DNA of 55,762 bases from Pseudomonas bananamidigenes. Lineage in GTDB: Bacteria > Pseudomonadota > Gammaproteobacteria > Pseudomonadales > Pseudomonadaceae. A model generated the notes under the pieces. It saw only the letters and a list, made by a program, of their open reading frames with translations, was not told where the DNA came from and did no database searches. The stretch is from the NCBI RefSeq assembly GCF_001679645.1, contig NZ_LRUN01000067.1, forward strand, positions 1-55,762, written 5' to 3'. The position numbers were made by a program, and so were the translations under genes. Position 1 is the stretch's first letter. Each line of letters opens with the position of its first letter. Shown piece by piece: positions 1 to 10,065 of the stretch.

Positions 1-126
1 AGCAGTCGGGGTTTTGTTTTGTCCGCAGGAAAGTTCGTACGGCATTCTCGGACGCCTCGCGGCTGCCCTCGCCAGCCGACAATGCTAAGGTTCAGACCTA
101 GCTTTTGTATTTTTCAAGGAAGCCCT

Positions 127-3100
127 ATGCCGGACACTCAGTCCCTCAACGCTGCATTCATGGTGGTTCAGAGCAACAGCCTGGACGAACTGCGCAGCCT
201 TGTGATCAGCATAATGCGGCGTTATCCGCTGGCTCCTCTGGTAAACGAAATTGCCCTCGTGCAGAGCAATGGCATCGCCCAATGGCTCAAGCTCGCATTA
301 GCCGAGGATCCTGAAGCGGATGAGCTTGGTGGCTGTGGCATTGCTGCCGCCATCGATGTGCAATTGCCGGGCAGTTTCATGTGGCAGCTTTACCGCATGG
401 TTCTGGGACGAAATGAGATTCCGGCCAAGTCCCTGCTCGACAAGGCCCCTTTGACCTGGCGACTGATGCGCTTGCTGCCACAAGTCATCAACCGGCCGCA
501 TTTCGAACCACTGCAACGATTCCTGACTCATGACACGGACCTGCGCAAGCGCTATCAGTTGTCCGAGCGACTGGCAGACCTGTTCGATCAGTATCAGGTG
601 TACCGTGCCGACTGGCTCGAGGATTGGGCCGAGGGGCGTCATCAGCTACGAAATGTCAGAGGGGAAGTGAAACCACTCCCCAGTACCAGTTGCTGGCAGG
701 CAGAGCTATGGCGTGCATTGCTTGAAGATGTCGGTGAGCAAGGCATGGCTCAGAGTCGGGCAGGCGTGCATCAGAGATTTATGGAATGCATCAACAACCT
801 TGAAAATGCACCGGCAGGTTTGCCTTCACGAGTCATCGTTTTCGGGATTTCCTCACTGCCTGCACAAGTATTGGAAGCGTTGGCAGGACTGGCCCGGTTC
901 AGCCAGGTCCTGCTCTGCGTACACAACCCTTGCCGCTATCATTGGGCCGATATCGTTGCCGACAAGGATCTGTTGCGTCATCAATACAAGCGTCAGGCTC
1001 GCAAGAACGGCATGCCCGTGGTGCTGGATCCGGAATCTCTGCATCAACACGCCCATCCGCTGCTTGCCGCCTGGGGCAAGCAAGGTCGTGACTACATCAA
1101 TCTGCTGGACAGCTACGACGATCCAGGCAGCTATCGCGCGGCATTTCGCAACGGCCGCATCGACCTGTTCAGCGAAACCCTTGCGCAAAACATCCTCAAC
1201 CAATTGCAGGACGACATCCTGGAACTGCGCCCGCTCAGCGAGACGCGTGAGCTATGGCCCGATGTCGACCTGACGCAGGATCAGTCGATCCGATTCCACA
1301 TTGCTCACAGTGCACAGCGCGAAGTGGAGATTCTCCACGATCAGCTTCTGGCTCGCTTCAGTGCCAATCCGCAATTGCGACCCCGCGATGTGATCGTGAT
1401 GGTACCTGACATCGACAGTTATGCACCGCACGTCCGTGCGGTATTCGGGCAGCTGGATCGCCATGACCCACGTTTCATCCCTTTCACGCTGGCAGACCAG
1501 GGACAACGCGGTCGCGATCCATTACTGATCGCTGTCGAGCATCTGCTCAAACTGCCAGACAGTCGTTTTCCCGTCAGTGAAGTCCTCGATCTGCTCGATG
1601 TTCCCGCATTACGCGCGCGGTTCGGTGTGCAAGAGCGAGATCTGCCGACACTGCATCGCTGGATCGAAGGCGCCGGTGTGCGCTGGGGGATGGACGCAGA
1701 CCAGCGTGCCGGGCTGGGATTGCCCAATGAACTGGAGCAGAACAGCTGGCGTTTCGGCCTGAGACGGATGCTTCTCGGATATGCGGTTGGCGATTTCGGT
1801 GCCTGCGCGGATATTGAACCCTACGATGAAATTGGCGGTCTTGATGCGGCGTTGATCGGTCCTCTGGTCGCACTTCTGGATGCCTTGGAGTACTCGCACC
1901 AGCAATTACTGAGGCCCGCGAGACCTCAAGAGTGGGGGAGCCGGTTGCAGGTACTGATGCAGTTGTTTTTCAAACCGAGCAATGAACACGATGACTACTT
2001 GTTGACTCAGCTCGAGGAGCTGCGCGAGTCATGGCTGGAGACCTGCGAGTCTGTCGGACTGGAGGACGAGTTACCGTTGACCGTTGTTCGCGAGGCCTGG
2101 CTGACCGGGCTGGACCAGGGGCGTTTGTCGCAACGATTCCTGGCCGGTGCGGTGAACTTCTGCACCCTGATGCCGATGCGGGCGATTCCATTCAAGCTGG
2201 TTTGTCTTCTGGGCATGAACGATGGCGATTATCCTCGGGCACAACCTCCCCTGGACTTTGATCTTATGGGGAGCGATTACCGGCCGGGAGATCGTTCCCG
2301 CCGTGAGGACGATCGCTACCTGCTGCTCGAAGCGCTGTTGTCTGCTCGCCATCAGCTTTACATCAGCTGGGTCGGGCGCAGCATTCGGGACAATAGTGAG
2401 CGACCACCTTCGGTGCTGATCGGTCAGTTGCGTGATCATCTCGCCAGCGGCTGGCGAACGACTGATGAAAAAACCAATATTCTGGAAGCCCTGACCCAGG
2501 AGCATCCACTTCAGCCATTCAGTGCGCGCTACTTTCATGAAGGCAACGAACTGTTCAGCTATGCCAGTGAATGGCAAGTGTTGCACCAGCATCATGAGCC
2601 TGCTGAGGTAGCATCCAGGCTTGAACCTCATGTCCAGGAAGAGCCACTGAGCCTCGCGTTGCTGCAGGATTTTCTGCGTAACCCGGTTCGCCACTTCTTT
2701 ACCCAGCGCTTGAAGGTCTACTTTGAAGCGGCACAGGCCCCCCAGGCGGATGAAGAGCCCTTTGTGCTGGACGCGTTGCAACGATACACCCTGAGCGAAA
2801 GCCTGCTCGAAGCAGCCTTGAGGCAACCTGAGAATGTCGATCAGGCGCTTGAAGCTCAAGCAAGACGTCTGCAAAACAGTGGACTGCTGCCCATGGCGGG
2901 ATTCGGTGAGTGCCTGCAGCGAGAATTGATCGAACCACTGCCTGATTTGCTGCAACGCTATCAGCAGCTACTGACGCTTTGGCCGACGCCGCTGACCAGT
3001 GCGACACCAATCAATCTGCAATGGCAGGGTTTACGCCTGGAAGGATGGCTGGGCGGTCTGCATCAACGAGCCGATGGCGGAGTGTTGTCGGTGACGACGA

Positions 3101-3579
3101 TTCCCAACGGCGTCGGTTCGATCAAAAGCCGCAAGTGGCACCGTCTGACCAAACCATGGGTCAATCATCTGGTCGCTTGTGCGAGCGGGCTTTCACTGAC
3201 GACTGCGCTGGTTGCCAGTGACGACACCCTTTTACTTGAACCGATGGAGCAGGATCGGGCCTGGGGAGTACTCGAAGATCTGCTGCTCGCCTGGCAGTCC
3301 GGGATGCGTCAACCGCTCCCGGTCGCGGTGAAAACTGCATTCGCATGGCTGGGGCAGAGTGATTCGCAGAAGGCTGAAGCTGCTGCCCGTAAAGCTTATG
3401 AAGGTGATGGTCTGACCAGCGAAGGTGAGCGACGCGAAAGCCCCGCATTGGCCCGTCAGTTCCCGGATTACGATGCACTGCTGGCCGACGAGACATTCTC
3501 CGATTGGTGCAACGCTTTATACCGCCCGTTACTCGAGGCTCCCTGGCAATCCCTGGCCGGTGCGGGAGTTCGTTCATGA
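127..3579 (+). CDS. recC: RecBCD enzyme subunit RecC
   Basis: RecC, the Chi-recognition and scaffold subunit of the RecBCD helicase-nuclease that processes double-strand ends for RecA loading. The 1150-aa length is typical of the family. The N-terminal half keeps the helicase-like fold of RecC (for example FHIAHSAQREVEILHDQLL and PRDVIVMVPDID) but lacks a working Walker A motif, as expected. The C-terminal third matches the inactive nuclease-like part. I chose the ATG at 127, preceded by AAGGA, over the open frame reaching further upstream. The stop overlaps the recB start (ATGA), so the two are translationally coupled. The 126 bases upstream show no other gene. Confidence 0.95.
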   Translation: MPDTQSLNAAFMVVQSNSLDELRSLVISIMRRYPLAPLVNEIALVQSNGIAQWLKLALAEDPEADELGGCGIAAAIDVQLPGSFMWQLYRMVLGRNEIPAKSLLDKAPLTWRLMRLLPQVINRPHFEPLQRFLTHDTDLRKRYQLSERLADLFDQYQVYRADWLEDWAEGRHQLRNVRGEVKPLPSTSCWQAELWRALLEDVGEQGMAQSRAGVHQRFMECINNLENAPAGLPSRVIVFGISSLPAQVLEALAGLARFSQVLLCVHNPCRYHWADIVADKDLLRHQYKRQARKNGMPVVLDPESLHQHAHPLLAAWGKQGRDYINLLDSYDDPGSYRAAFRNGRIDLFSETLAQNILNQLQDDILELRPLSETRELWPDVDLTQDQSIRFHIAHSAQREVEILHDQLLARFSANPQLRPRDVIVMVPDIDSYAPHVRAVFGQLDRHDPRFIPFTLADQGQRGRDPLLIAVEHLLKLPDSRFPVSEVLDLLDVPALRARFGVQERDLPTLHRWIEGAGVRWGMDADQRAGLGLPNELEQNSWRFGLRRMLLGYAVGDFGACADIEPYDEIGGLDAALIGPLVALLDALEYSHQQLLRPARPQEWGSRLQVLMQLFFKPSNEHDDYLLTQLEELRESWLETCESVGLEDELPLTVVREAWLTGLDQGRLSQRFLAGAVNFCTLMPMRAIPFKLVCLLGMNDGDYPRAQPPLDFDLMGSDYRPGDRSRREDDRYLLLEALLSARHQLYISWVGRSIRDNSERPPSVLIGQLRDHLASGWRTTDEKTNILEALTQEHPLQPFSARYFHEGNELFSYASEWQVLHQHHEPAEVASRLEPHVQEEPLSLALLQDFLRNPVRHFFTQRLKVYFEAAQAPQADEEPFVLDALQRYTLSESLLEAALRQPENVDQALEAQARRLQNSGLLPMAGFGECLQRELIEPLPDLLQRYQQLLTLWPTPLTSATPINLQWQGLRLEGWLGGLHQRADGGVLSVTTIPNGVGSIKSRKWHRLTKPWVNHLVACASGLSLTTALVASDDTLLLEPMEQDRAWGVLEDLLLAWQSGMRQPLPVAVKTAFAWLGQSDSQKAEAAARKAYEGDGLTSEGERRESPALARQFPDYDALLADETFSDWCNALYRPLLEAPWQSLAGAGVRS

Positions 3580-6500
3580 GTGCAAAGCAACCTCTCGCCC
3601 TGGCGTTTCCGTTGAAGGGCAGTCAACTGATCGAGGCCAGTGCAGGCACGGGCAAGACATTCACCATTTCTGCGTTGTATCTGCGCCTGATCCTCGGTCA
3701 CGGAGGTGAAGCGAGTGGTTTCGGTCGCGAGCTGCTGCCACCACAGATTCTTGTAGTGACCTTCACTGATGCGGCGACCAAGGAGTTGCGCGAACGTATT
3801 CGCACACGCCTGGCCGAGGCCGCACGTTTTTTTCGTGACGAGACGCCGCCCCCTGATACGTTGATCGATGAGCTTCGCGCGCAGTTCGATCCTCAGCAAT
3901 GGTCCGGCTGCGCCAACCGTCTGGACATTGCCGCACAGTGGATGGACGAAGCCGCCGTCTCGACGATCCACAGCTGGTGCCAGCGGATGCTGCGCGAGCA
4001 TGCTTTCGACAGCGGCAGTCTGTTTACCCATACATTGGAGACCGATCACAGCGAGTTGCTGGGCGAGGTGCTTCGCGATTACTGGCGTCTGTTCTGCTAC
4101 CCGATGCGTGGGGATGCTCTGAATTGGGTTCGCAGCCACTGGGGGGGACCGGCAGCACTGTTGCCTCGCCTGCGAGGACTCTTCGGCACCGAACGTGCAG
4201 AGGGGGAGTACAGGACTCCGGCTGAGCTGATCGAAGCGTGTCTGCAGGAGCGCCGTGCGGCATTGATTGAATTGAAGAAGCCTTGGCATCAATGGGCAGA
4301 TGAACTGCTTGCCCTTTGTCATCAGGGCGTCGCGAACAAAGTCGTCGACGGGCGCAAGATGCAGGTTCGCTACTTCGAGCCCTGGTTCGAAAAGCTCAAG
4401 GCCTGGGCTGAAGATGAGTCCCAGGAGCAACTGGACATCGGAACCGGATTTACCCGACTAACGCCTGATGGCATGGCCGAAGCCTGGAAAGGCGAGCCAC
4501 CAAACCATCCGGGGCTGGACGCCATGCAGGCACTCAAATCGAGCCTTGACGGACTGCCGACACCTGATACCGCTGTGCTGCAGCACGCCGCCAAATGGGT
4601 TGGTGAGCGCTTTGAAGAAGAAAAACGTCGACGTGCAGAAATGGGCTTTGACGACATGCTGCTGCGTCTCGACGCAGCCTTGCAATCCGAAGGAGGCGAG
4701 CGCCTCGCCACTCTTATCCGGGAGCAGTTTCCGGTCGCGCTGATCGACGAGTTCCAGGATACCGATCCGGTGCAGTACCGGATCTTCGAGCGTATTTATC
4801 GCATCGAGGACAACGATTCCGATATCGGGCTGTTTTTGATCGGTGATCCCAAGCAGGCTATCTACGCCTTCCGTGGTGCAGACATCTACACCTATCTGCG
4901 CGCCCGACAGGCCACGGCAGGTCGACTGCATACACTGGGCACGAACTTCCGTTCCAGTCACGGGATGGTGCGTGCAGTGAACCAGGTGTTCGAGCGCGCC
5001 GAGCTCCGGGAACAGGGACGGGGTGCGTTTCTTTTCCGAGAGAAAACCGGTGACAACCCGGTACCGTTTCAGCCTGTGGACTCGCAGGGGCGCAAGGAGC
5101 AGTTACAGATTTCGGGGCACGACGTCCCGGCACTCAACATCTGGCATTTCTCCACCGAGCAGCCGGTTTCCGGTGCGGTCTATCGCCAACAGTTGGCAGC
5201 TGCTTGCGCCAGTGAAATCACGGCCTTGCTCAATGGCGGACAAGGCGGCAGCGCTGGCTTCGCCCAGGACGGCAAGGCGTTTCGCGGACTGCAACCGGCA
5301 GACATTGCGATCCTGGTACGCGATGGCAAAGAGGCTCAAGCGATACGTGGCGAACTTGCCGCCAGGGGAGTGCGCAGCGTTTATCTGTCAGACAAGGATT
5401 CGGTTTTCGCCGCCCAGGAGGCCCATGATCTTCTGGCCTGGCTCAAGGCCTGTGCCGAACCGGATATCGAGCGCTCGTTGAAAGCTGCCCTGGCCTCTAC
5501 CACATTGAATCTGTCGTTGGCCGAGCTGGAGCGATTGAATCAGGACGAAATGGTCTGGGAAGCCAGAGTCATGCAGTTCCGGGCCTATCGTGAGCTGTGG
5601 CGCAAGCAAGGCGTGCTACCGATGTTGCGGCGTTTTCTGCATGACTTTCAGCTGCCGCAGACATTGATTGCGCGCACTGACGGTGAGCGGGTGCTGACCA
5701 ATTTGCTGCACTTGTCGGAGCTGCTGCAACAGGCGGCCTCCGAACTGGATGGTGAACAGGCCCTGATCCGGCACCTGGCCGAGCACCTGGCATTATCCGG
5801 TCAGGCCGGTGAGGAGCAGATCCTTCGTCTTGAAAGCGACGAGCAACTGGTCAAGGTGGTGACCATCCACAAGTCCAAAGGGCTCGAGTACCCGTTGGTA
5901 TTTCTGCCCTTCATTTGTTCGGCCAAACCCGTGGACGGCAGTCGCCTGCCGCTGCACTACCACGATGAATCCGGTCAGGCCCGGATCAGTCTCAAGCCTG
6001 ATGCCGAGCTGATTGCCCTGGCCGACAATGAACGACTCGCGGAAGACCTGCGTTTGCTCTACGTCGCGCTGACCCGTGCGCAACATGCCTGCTGGCTCGG
6101 TGTGGCGGACCTCAAACGTGGTAACAACAGCAGCTCGGTCCTGCATCTTTCAGCGCTTGGTTATCTGCTGGGAGGCGGCGCCTCCCTGGGTGAGTCCAGC
6201 GGTCTGATCCGTTGGCTCGATGATCTGAAAGAGCATTGCCCTGCGCTGAACGTTCTTGAAATGCCACTGGCGACAAATGAGCGCTACCAGCCACCTCGCA
6301 ACGTAGCGACCCCAAGTGCCACGTTGATTCCCAAACGCAAGGCCAGCGAAAACTGGTGGATCGCTTCCTATAGTGCATTGCGCATCAGTGACGTGTTGAC
6401 CATGGGCAGCGACGAGGCACCGGACAGCCCGCAAGCGCAGAAGCTGTTCGACGACGAACGTCTCGAACCCGATGCTCCCCGTGAGATCATCCCCGGAGGC

Positions 6501-7265
6501 GCCGATATTCATCGCTTCCCCCGTGGTCCGAATCCTGGAACGTTTCTCCATGGCCTGCTTGAGTGGGCAGGTAATGAAGGGTTCGCGGTTTCGAGCGAAG
6601 CGCTGGCAGACGCGATCGCCCGGCGTTGCAATCGGCGCGGCTGGGAAGGCTGGATCACCACTCTTACCGATTGGCTGCGGCATTTGCTGCAGTCACCGAT
6701 GCCGGCAGGTGCGGGTCGTCCGCCAATCATTTTGGCGCAATTGAAGCAGTACCGGGTCGAGATGGAGTTCTGGTTCGCCAGCCACAAGGTCGATGTGGTC
6801 AAGCTCGACGAACAGGTCTGCAAGCACACCCACAGGGGCGCAGCCCGGGTCGCCGCGGAAGCGGTGCAGCTCAACGGAATGTTCAAGGGGTTCATCGACC
6901 TGACCTTCGAGCACGATGGCCGTTACTACGTGGCGGACTACAAATCCAACTGGCTGGGCATTGATGACGCTGCCTACACCGAACAGGCCATGGAGCAGTC
7001 GATTCTGGAAAACCGTTATGACCTGCAATACGTGCTGTACCTGCTGGCACTGCATCGCCAGCTCAAGGCGCGTCTCGCCGATTACGACTATGACCGGCAT
7101 GTCGGAGGGGCGCTGTATCTGTTCCTGCGCGGTACCCGGGCAGACAGCGGTGGCGTTTATTTCGCGCGCCCGCCACGGGAACTGATCGAGCGCCTGGATC
7201 GGATGTTCCAGGGCAAACCGGAACCGAGAACCGAACCGGTGTGGGAACAGGGAGAATTGCTATGA
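3576..7265 (+). CDS. recB: RecBCD enzyme subunit RecB, helicase-nuclease
   Basis: RecB, the 3'-5' superfamily 1A helicase and sole nuclease of RecBCD; 1229 aa. Walker A is ASAGTGKT at residues 21-28, motif II is DEFQDT near residue 389, and motif VI is YVALTRAQ near 828. The C-terminal nuclease domain shows the aspartate of GFIDLTF and the catalytic DYKSN (D-x-K) around residues 1105-1125, so both activities look intact. The start overlaps the recC stop by 4 bases and its stop overlaps the recD start in the same way, which favours stoichiometric expression of the three subunits. Confidence 0.97.
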   Translation: MSAKQPLALAFPLKGSQLIEASAGTGKTFTISALYLRLILGHGGEASGFGRELLPPQILVVTFTDAATKELRERIRTRLAEAARFFRDETPPPDTLIDELRAQFDPQQWSGCANRLDIAAQWMDEAAVSTIHSWCQRMLREHAFDSGSLFTHTLETDHSELLGEVLRDYWRLFCYPMRGDALNWVRSHWGGPAALLPRLRGLFGTERAEGEYRTPAELIEACLQERRAALIELKKPWHQWADELLALCHQGVANKVVDGRKMQVRYFEPWFEKLKAWAEDESQEQLDIGTGFTRLTPDGMAEAWKGEPPNHPGLDAMQALKSSLDGLPTPDTAVLQHAAKWVGERFEEEKRRRAEMGFDDMLLRLDAALQSEGGERLATLIREQFPVALIDEFQDTDPVQYRIFERIYRIEDNDSDIGLFLIGDPKQAIYAFRGADIYTYLRARQATAGRLHTLGTNFRSSHGMVRAVNQVFERAELREQGRGAFLFREKTGDNPVPFQPVDSQGRKEQLQISGHDVPALNIWHFSTEQPVSGAVYRQQLAAACASEITALLNGGQGGSAGFAQDGKAFRGLQPADIAILVRDGKEAQAIRGELAARGVRSVYLSDKDSVFAAQEAHDLLAWLKACAEPDIERSLKAALASTTLNLSLAELERLNQDEMVWEARVMQFRAYRELWRKQGVLPMLRRFLHDFQLPQTLIARTDGERVLTNLLHLSELLQQAASELDGEQALIRHLAEHLALSGQAGEEQILRLESDEQLVKVVTIHKSKGLEYPLVFLPFICSAKPVDGSRLPLHYHDESGQARISLKPDAELIALADNERLAEDLRLLYVALTRAQHACWLGVADLKRGNNSSSVLHLSALGYLLGGGASLGESSGLIRWLDDLKEHCPALNVLEMPLATNERYQPPRNVATPSATLIPKRKASENWWIASYSALRISDVLTMGSDEAPDSPQAQKLFDDERLEPDAPREIIPGGADIHRFPRGPNPGTFLHGLLEWAGNEGFAVSSEALADAIARRCNRRGWEGWITTLTDWLRHLLQSPMPAGAGRPPIILAQLKQYRVEMEFWFASHKVDVVKLDEQVCKHTHRGAARVAAEAVQLNGMFKGFIDLTFEHDGRYYVADYKSNWLGIDDAAYTEQAMEQSILENRYDLQYVLYLLALHRQLKARLADYDYDRHVGGALYLFLRGTRADSGGVYFARPPRELIERLDRMFQGKPEPRTEPVWEQGELL

Positions 7266-9370
7266 GCCGTACCTTCGTGGATTTCCCACCGGTTTCGCTG
7301 GATGCCGAAGACCTGGGGCAACTCACACCACTGACCCGGGCCCATGACCTGCTGCAACTACTGAATCTTTGGGTCGAGCGTGGATGGTTGCGGGCTCTGG
7401 ACAAGGCATTCGTGGCGTTTCTTCATGAGCTGGCGCCTGATGTCGATCCGCTGGTATTGCTGGCCGCCGCGTTGACCAGTCATCAACTCGGTCATGGTCA
7501 TGTCTGCCTCGATCTGTACGAAACCCTCAAGGCTCCGGACTTCGCACTGTCCCTGCCACCGGAGGGCGATGTGCAATACGGTGTATTGCTGCTGCCCTCA
7601 CAGTTGCTCGAGGGCCTTGAAGGGGCGCATTGGTGCAAGGTTCTGGCCGGCAGTCCACTGGTGGCGCTGGCCGTCGACGACAGTGAGTCCGCGCGGCAAT
7701 GCCCTCTGGTGCTGTCCGGTAAACGCCTGTACCTGCGGCGCTACTGGACCTATGAGCGCCGCATCGACATGGCACTGCGTCAGCGCCTGGCGGAGCGCGA
7801 ACCGACACCGGATGATCTGTCGCAGCGGCTGGACGGGGTGTTCGGCGCGGCAAGGAAACCCGACGCGATCGACTGGCAGAAACTCGCCTGCGCACTGGCG
7901 ACCCGAGGTGCCTTCAGCATCGTCACGGGCGGGCCGGGCACCGGCAAGACCACCACGGTCGTGCGTTTGCTGGCCTTGCTCCAGGCGCCTGCCGTCGAGG
8001 CTGGCCAACCTTTGCGCATTCGTCTGGCTGCGCCTACGGGGAAAGCCGCTGCACGGCTGACCGAGTCCATCAGTCAGCAGGTACAGTCATTGAAGGTTGC
8101 CGAGGCCGTTCGGGAAAAGATTCCTTCCGATGTGACGACTGTGCATCGCCTGCTCGGCAGTCGTCCCGGCACCCGTCATTTCCGCCACCATGCCGGCAAT
8201 CGCCTGCCACTGGATGTGCTGGTGGTCGATGAGGCGTCCATGATCGACCTGGAGATGATGGCCAATCTGCTTGATGCGTTACCGCCACACGCCCGCCTGG
8301 TGTTGCTGGGCGACAAGGATCAACTGGCCTCGGTTGAAGCCGGTGCGGTGCTGGGGGATCTGTGCCGCGATGCCGAGGCCGGCTGGTACAGTCCGCAGAC
8401 ACGTCAGTGGCTGGAGTCCGTGAGCGGGGAGTCCTTGCAGGGCGCCGGCCTGCACGAAGACCTGGAGGGCACGCATCCCCTGGCGCAGCAAGTGGTGATG
8501 TTGCGTCACTCGCGGCGATTTGGCGAGGGCAGCGGCATCGGCCAGCTTGCACGCCGGGTGAATCAGCAACTGCCGCATGAGGCTCGCCAGTTGCTGGCAG
8601 CGCGAAGCCATGACGACGTGTATTCGCTGGCGCTCAAGGGAGAGCATGATCACGCACTGGAACGCCTCGTTCTGGATGGGCATGGCGAGGGCCCACACGG
8701 CTACCGACATTATTTGAGCGTTTTACGCAATCAGCGTCCGCCTGCCGGAACTCCCATTGAACATCCCGGTTGGCTCGAATGGGCGCGAGAGGTTTTGCGG
8801 GCGTTCGATACGTTCCAGCTGCTCTGCGCGGTTCGCAAGGGGCCGTGGGGCGTTGAAGGGTTGAACCGGCGCATCACCGAAGCGCTGCTAAAGGCGCGTC
8901 TGATCGACAGCGACCAGCAGTGGTATGAAGGCCGCCCTGTGCTGATGACCCGTAATGACTATGGCCTGGGGCTGATGAACGGCGATATCGGCATTGCGCT
9001 CAAACTGCCTGAACCCGACGGACGGGCCGTCGGTGAACCTGTCCTGCGGGTGGCATTCCCGCGCAATGACGGGCGCGGCGGCATCAGGTTTGTGCTGCCG
9101 AGCCGGCTCAATGATGTAGAAACCGTGTATGCGATGACCGTGCACAAGTCTCAGGGCTCGGAGTTCGCTCATACCGCACTGATACTTCCGGATGCGTTGA
9201 ATCCGGTGTTGACCAAAGAGCTGATCTACACCGGTATTACCCGAGCCAGGCAATGGTTCACCTTGATCGAGCCGCGAAGCGGGGTGTTCGAGGAGGCCGT
9301 GCAGCGCAAGGTCAAGCGCTTGAGCGGTTTGATGCTTGAACTGGAAGACAGGGCGGGGACTCAAGGCTGA
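7262..9370 (+). CDS. recD: RecBCD enzyme subunit RecD, 5'-3' helicase
   Basis: RecD, the fast 5'-3' superfamily 1B helicase of RecBCD, which also controls nuclease activity; 702 aa. Walker A is GGPGTGKTTT near residue 223, Walker B is VVDEASMIDL near 320, and the C-terminal UvrD-like motif is MTVHKSQGSEF. The start at 7262 overlaps the recB stop (ATGA). It closes the recCBD operon. The following 119 bases before yfiR hold no gene. Confidence 0.96.
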   Translation: MSRTFVDFPPVSLDAEDLGQLTPLTRAHDLLQLLNLWVERGWLRALDKAFVAFLHELAPDVDPLVLLAAALTSHQLGHGHVCLDLYETLKAPDFALSLPPEGDVQYGVLLLPSQLLEGLEGAHWCKVLAGSPLVALAVDDSESARQCPLVLSGKRLYLRRYWTYERRIDMALRQRLAEREPTPDDLSQRLDGVFGAARKPDAIDWQKLACALATRGAFSIVTGGPGTGKTTTVVRLLALLQAPAVEAGQPLRIRLAAPTGKAAARLTESISQQVQSLKVAEAVREKIPSDVTTVHRLLGSRPGTRHFRHHAGNRLPLDVLVVDEASMIDLEMMANLLDALPPHARLVLLGDKDQLASVEAGAVLGDLCRDAEAGWYSPQTRQWLESVSGESLQGAGLHEDLEGTHPLAQQVVMLRHSRRFGEGSGIGQLARRVNQQLPHEARQLLAARSHDDVYSLALKGEHDHALERLVLDGHGEGPHGYRHYLSVLRNQRPPAGTPIEHPGWLEWAREVLRAFDTFQLLCAVRKGPWGVEGLNRRITEALLKARLIDSDQQWYEGRPVLMTRNDYGLGLMNGDIGIALKLPEPDGRAVGEPVLRVAFPRNDGRGGIRFVLPSRLNDVETVYAMTVHKSQGSEFAHTALILPDALNPVLTKELIYTGITRARQWFTLIEPRSGVFEEAVQRKVKRLSGLMLELEDRAGTQG

Positions 9371-9489
9371 AGATGTCGGCTTTTTCCGGCACGATCTGAC
9401 CAGTCGGTCAGCGGGGCTTGTATCGCTGGTGTTTCAACGCTGTGCTATCGTTGCGGCATCATTTCGTAACGATCCAAGAGAATCCCTGC

Positions 9490-10065
9490 ATGAAGCTGGC
9501 TGTCTGGGCGACAGAGCGCGTAGTTGGCAGCAAACGAGTATTGCTTGCCGTTCTGCTCTGCTTGCTCACGGGTGTGGCGGTTGCTCAGCCGGAACTGCCG
9601 GTGAGCATGGCTGAACAGAGGGCCAGGTCTGTCACTCAAGTGGTGCTGGGCATTCTCAGTTATGCGCGCTGGCCGGTCGAACCTGCACAGTTGCGTCTTT
9701 GTATCGTCGGCCCTACCGAATACACCGATGATCTGGTGAAAGGCACGACCCAGGCGACAGGCCGTCCTGTCGCTGTGCGTCGTCTGCTGGCAGACAACCC
9801 GACAGTCGCCAATGAGTGCGATGCGGTGTACATCGGCAAGCTCACCGCCGATGAGCGCAATCGGTTGTTCGCATCGCTGATCGGCCATCCGGTCCTGAGC
9901 ATCAGCGAGGGCGGCGATCAGTGCACGGTCGGCAGCCTGTTCTGTCTGCGGGTTGGCGACGAGCAGGTGTCTTTCGAGGTCAATCTCGACTCCGTCGCCC
10001 GTAGCGGCGTTCGTATCCATCCAAGCGTGCTGCAGTTGTCGCGCCGCAAGCCGGCGGTCCCATGA
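9490..10065 (+). CDS. yfiR: Periplasmic repressor YfiR of the cyclic-di-GMP module
   Basis: YfiR-type periplasmic protein that binds and restrains the diguanylate cyclase YfiN (TpbB) from the periplasmic side. It has 191 aa, starting with a signal peptide (hydrophobic LLAVLLCLLTGVAVA then QPELP). Four cysteines after the signal (LCIVG, NECDA, DQCTV, LFCLR) match the two disulfides that make YfiR redox-sensitive. Start chosen at ATG 9490, immediately before the signal peptide; the Shine-Dalgarno (CAAGAGAA) is weak. It overlaps yfiN by 4 bases. The gene order yfiR-yfiN-yfiB equals that in P. aeruginosa. Confidence 0.9.
   Translation: MKLAVWATERVVGSKRVLLAVLLCLLTGVAVAQPELPVSMAEQRARSVTQVVLGILSYARWPVEPAQLRLCIVGPTEYTDDLVKGTTQATGRPVAVRRLLADNPTVANECDAVYIGKLTADERNRLFASLIGHPVLSISEGGDQCTVGSLFCLRVGDEQVSFEVNLDSVARSGVRIHPSVLQLSRRKPAVP

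Noticed and set aside
1..126. Upstream extension of recC
   Set aside because: The frame is open but the conserved protein begins at 127 behind AAGGA; the extra residues are not RecC-like.
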